Shown in pieces: positions 8,601 to 10,079 of a stretch of DNA of 10,079 nt (the stretch's first letter is position 1; each line of letters opens with the position of its first letter). Source of the stretch: Whalleya microplaca. Its lineage: Eukaryota; Ascomycota; Sordariomycetes; Xylariales; Xylariaceae. The notes below the pieces were generated by a model. It was not told where the DNA came from and did no database searches. It was given only the letters and a program-made list of their open reading frames with translations. Location: positions 1-10,079 of the forward strand of contig MU385824.1 in NCBI GenBank assembly GCA_022497155.1, in the 5' to 3' direction. Both the position numbers and the translations under genes were made by a program.

Positions 8601-9673
8601 ACGTTTATAACAAAAACACAAAATATTCCCGAATTATTGCCGAGATTTATAAAAAGACTAAAATAAGCTATCTTTTCGATATTAATAATAAGCTGTTATA
8701 CAATATTAATCGATCGGGAAATCGGCGATTATATATTTTATATATACTAGTTAAAGAAATTCTAATTATAGCTTATAATAATAAGCATTATTTTAAAAAA
8801 AAAACGCATGTTATAAAACCTAAAAGGATTTATAATTACGCAAAAAACATATTTTATTAAAAAGTATATTTAATACTGCCCGGAATATAAACTTTATTAA
8901 ACCGATTATAAAAAGCCACTAAAGAATTACCAGCTAATTCGCCTTAAAAATTTATTACTAATACGGATAATTACAATCGATTTTATTATAAGGCTTTTTA
9001 AGGAAAAAGCCGATAACTTATTATAGAAATTATAAAGACGCGACAAGAATTATTTCGATTATATTATACCAGTCTTTTACGTAATTTCGAAAAAAACTAT
9101 ACTAATACTAGGCAATATTAAATATATAGCTAAAGATTAGGCTAATATCTTAATATAACAACTACTTTTATCCGATTAGGGGATTTTTAAAGAGATTATA
9201 TCGGATTAAAATAAAAAATTTACATCTAATCTTTAAAAAGAAATCTAAAAAGCCTTAAAAACGATATTATTTATAACCATAACTTATTATTTATAAAGAA
9301 ACGGACTTTCCGAACAAAAGGTATAAATAGTTAAAATCGATATTAAATATTACTATTTTATATATCCGGAAAGCAGTTAGCTTAAATTACTTTTATCTTT
9401 ATAATGAAATTTAAATAGCGCTTATTTAAAAGCGATTTAATTAATACTTTATAAATAATTATTCGGCTTTAAATTACCCGGCCCGCGCGATATCGTAATT
9501 AGCGCGGAAGTTAATATAACCTTTAATAACGTAAAAGCCTTATAATAATACTTATAATAAAACATTAAACTAGCTATAGATTTCGTTATAGCAAAAACTA
9601 AGCGAATATATAATTAAAAATATCATATAATTAAGTTCGATATCGGAGATAAGATTTTTTTAAAGCTTTATAA
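8601..9673 (+). pseudogene. gypsy integrase remnant with C-terminal truncation
   Basis: The zinc finger starts in the RT frame (AYNNKHYF, 8771-8804) and continues one frame later (RMLxNLKGFIITxKTYFIKK, then YCPEYKLY), because a run of ten A at 8805-8814 holds one base too many. In the HHCC pattern one His is Tyr and the last Cys is Tyr, as RIP predicts. The catalytic core is clear: ITIDFII (Asp at 8979-8981), ISDxNKKF (Asp at 9204-9206), GLSEQKV (Glu at 9312-9314). The second Asp and the Glu are separated by exactly 35 residues, the D,D-35-E rule, and all three acidic residues survive. The C-terminal part reads LPGPRDIVISAEV, AKTKRIY, FDIGDKIFLKLYN, the usual lead-in to the GPF/Y motif. The sequence then switches at 9674 to the LTR-like repeat, so that motif and the stop codon are missing. 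Stops within the core make it inactive. Confidence 0.88.
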
Positions 9674-9857
9674 TGTCTTGGGACAGGGTATCGGGGTAAA
9701 ACAAAAGTGAGATATTAAGTTAAAAATGAGTGTATATAGCTATTAAAGCTATATATATAACTATTTAACTATTTAGTAATATCTCTTATTGTTTATAATA
9801 AAAAAGTGAAGGAAATGTAAGGGAAAAAGTCAGCTAAATACAGGTATATAATCCACT

Positions 9858-9922
9858 ATAAATTGCCCTGTGGAGTGCCTTATAAATACCCTGTGGAATG
9901 CCTTATAAAGTGCCTTATGACG
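9858..9922 (+). repeat. 12-bp tandem array inside right LTR-like repeat
   Basis: Counterpart of 366-440. Units read TGCCCTGTGGAG, TGCCTTATAAAT, ACCCTGTGGAAT, TGCCTTATAAAG and TGCCTTATGACG, about 12 bases each. Two unit types (CCCTGTGGA and CCTTATAA) alternate here, whereas the left copy has a more mixed order, so units have been shuffled or lost since the copies separated. The flanks GGTATATAATCCAC and ACGTGGCTTTAA are shared with the left copy. Confidence 0.75.
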
Positions 9923-9998
9923 TGGCTTTAAGGGACTTTTAGTGGCTTTTAAGCTGTTATTAATACCCGTAATCCCTTGCTTTATTACATTCCTCCCT

Positions 9999-10059
9999 GA
10001 TTTTTTAGCTAGCGTTCACGCAGCTGAAAAATCTGAAAAAAAAAAAAAAAAAAAAAAAA
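9999..10059 (+). other. Hairpin plus A tract in right LTR-like repeat
   Basis: Positions 9999-10033 fold as GATTTTTTAGCT(A)GCG, loop TTCA, CGCAGCTGAAAAATC, followed by TG and a run of 24 A (10036-10059), then ATAAAAAAAAAAACACTCC. The stem arms match the left copy while the loop and one stem base differ. It follows the conserved block ATTCCTCCCT, as in the left copy. Confidence 0.7.
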
Positions 10060-10079
10060 TATAAAAAAAAAAACACTCC

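Larger units (their letters stand above)
6773..9673 (+). mobile_element. Second degenerate Ty3/gypsy element, pol only
   Basis: A plus-strand pol remnant from a different gypsy lineage than the one at 609-2960. The RT signature is IDLRKLNKLAVLNNYFLPL here, against KKRNKSLRLIN there. Gag and protease are missing: the reading begins inside the segment that precedes RT. At the right it ends within the integrase C-terminal region, directly before the LTR-like repeat at 9674, with no polypurine tract in the preceding bases (AGCTTTATAA). It is therefore truncated at both ends. The plus strand is A-rich, mirroring the T-rich left half. Confidence 0.85.
148..10079. repeat. Composite with long inverted terminal arms
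   Basis: The arms at 148-608 and 9674-10079 are inverted copies of one repeat and enclose about 9.07 kb holding two divergently oriented, truncated gypsy elements and a third TGTCTT-type terminus at 6545. A normal LTR retrotransposon has direct, not inverted, LTRs. The arrangement could be a fold-back element, two independent insertions of one LTR family in opposite orientations, or the product of recombination in a repeat cluster. The right outer junction is outside the window, so a target duplication (TGACC on the left) cannot be checked. Confidence 0.6.
9674..10079 (+). mobile_element. Long LTR-like repeat, right inverted copy, cut by window edge
   Basis: Begins TGTCTTGGGACAGGGT and is the inverted partner of 148-608. 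It matches through the 12-bp array, the block CCGTAATCCC, the hairpin, the A tract and AAAACACxCC at the window end. If it has the left copy's length, roughly 55 bases lie beyond the window. Differences from the left copy are mostly transitions that make this copy more A+T rich, for example GTCGGGGTGAAGCG there and ATCGGGGTAAAACA here, plus small indels near 9750-9810. It follows the truncated integrase directly. As for the left copy, LTR identity is inferred from the ends and long terminal inverted repeat is the alternative. Confidence 0.65.

Noticed and set aside
609..9673. Mitochondrial or other naturally A+T-rich genome
   Set aside because: The pol readings have stops exactly at Gln/Trp sites and Asp-to-Asn changes, with CpA lost and CpG kept. 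The flanks are GC-normal. That is mutated nuclear repeat DNA.

Overview
The window looks like repeat-rich heterochromatin from a filamentous ascomycete (Pezizomycotina). Nearly all of it is dead LTR retrotransposon, heavily altered by a process that looks like repeat-induced point mutation (RIP). Between about 609 and 9673 the DNA is extremely A+T rich and almost lacks CpA/TpG while keeping CpG. For example, positions 1021-1080 and 1261-1320 contain no CpA or TpG but two CpG each. This is the signature expected of CpA-directed C-to-T mutation. I found no intact protein-coding gene, no RNA gene and no CRISPR array. The organism call is an inference from RIP plus the type of gypsy pol.

Layout. 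1-147: a GC-normal flank of tandem repeats with CTG tracts. 148-608: a 461-bp LTR-like repeat on the minus strand, with TGT/ACA ends, an internal 12-bp tandem array, a hairpin and a T23 tract. 609-6544: a degenerate Ty3/gypsy element on the minus strand. It reads leftward from unrecognised gag-like fragments, through a possible aspartic protease near 3290 and a clear reverse transcriptase (RT) and RNase H, to an integrase cut off at 609. 6545-6772: a 228-bp LTR-like sequence on the plus strand. 6773-9673: a second, different Ty3/gypsy pol on the plus strand. It starts partway through the coding sequence and runs through RT, RNase H and integrase (zinc finger and D,D-35-E core), then stops before the usual C-terminal motif. 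9674-10079: a second copy of the 461-bp repeat, on the plus strand, cut by the window edge.

How the parts fit. The two long repeats are inverted relative to each other, so the window is a fold-back arrangement: about 9 kb of two divergent, truncated retroelements between inverted LTR-like arms. The arms retain CpA and are far less mutated than the interior, and the change is abrupt at 608/609 and 9673/9674. The first ~27 bases of the long repeat recur at 6545, so three TGTCTT-type termini lie at the internal breakpoints. I see no new functional system. The notable points are the architecture, the abrupt mutation boundaries, the mostly indel-free decay of the pol genes and the conserved structures inside the arms.
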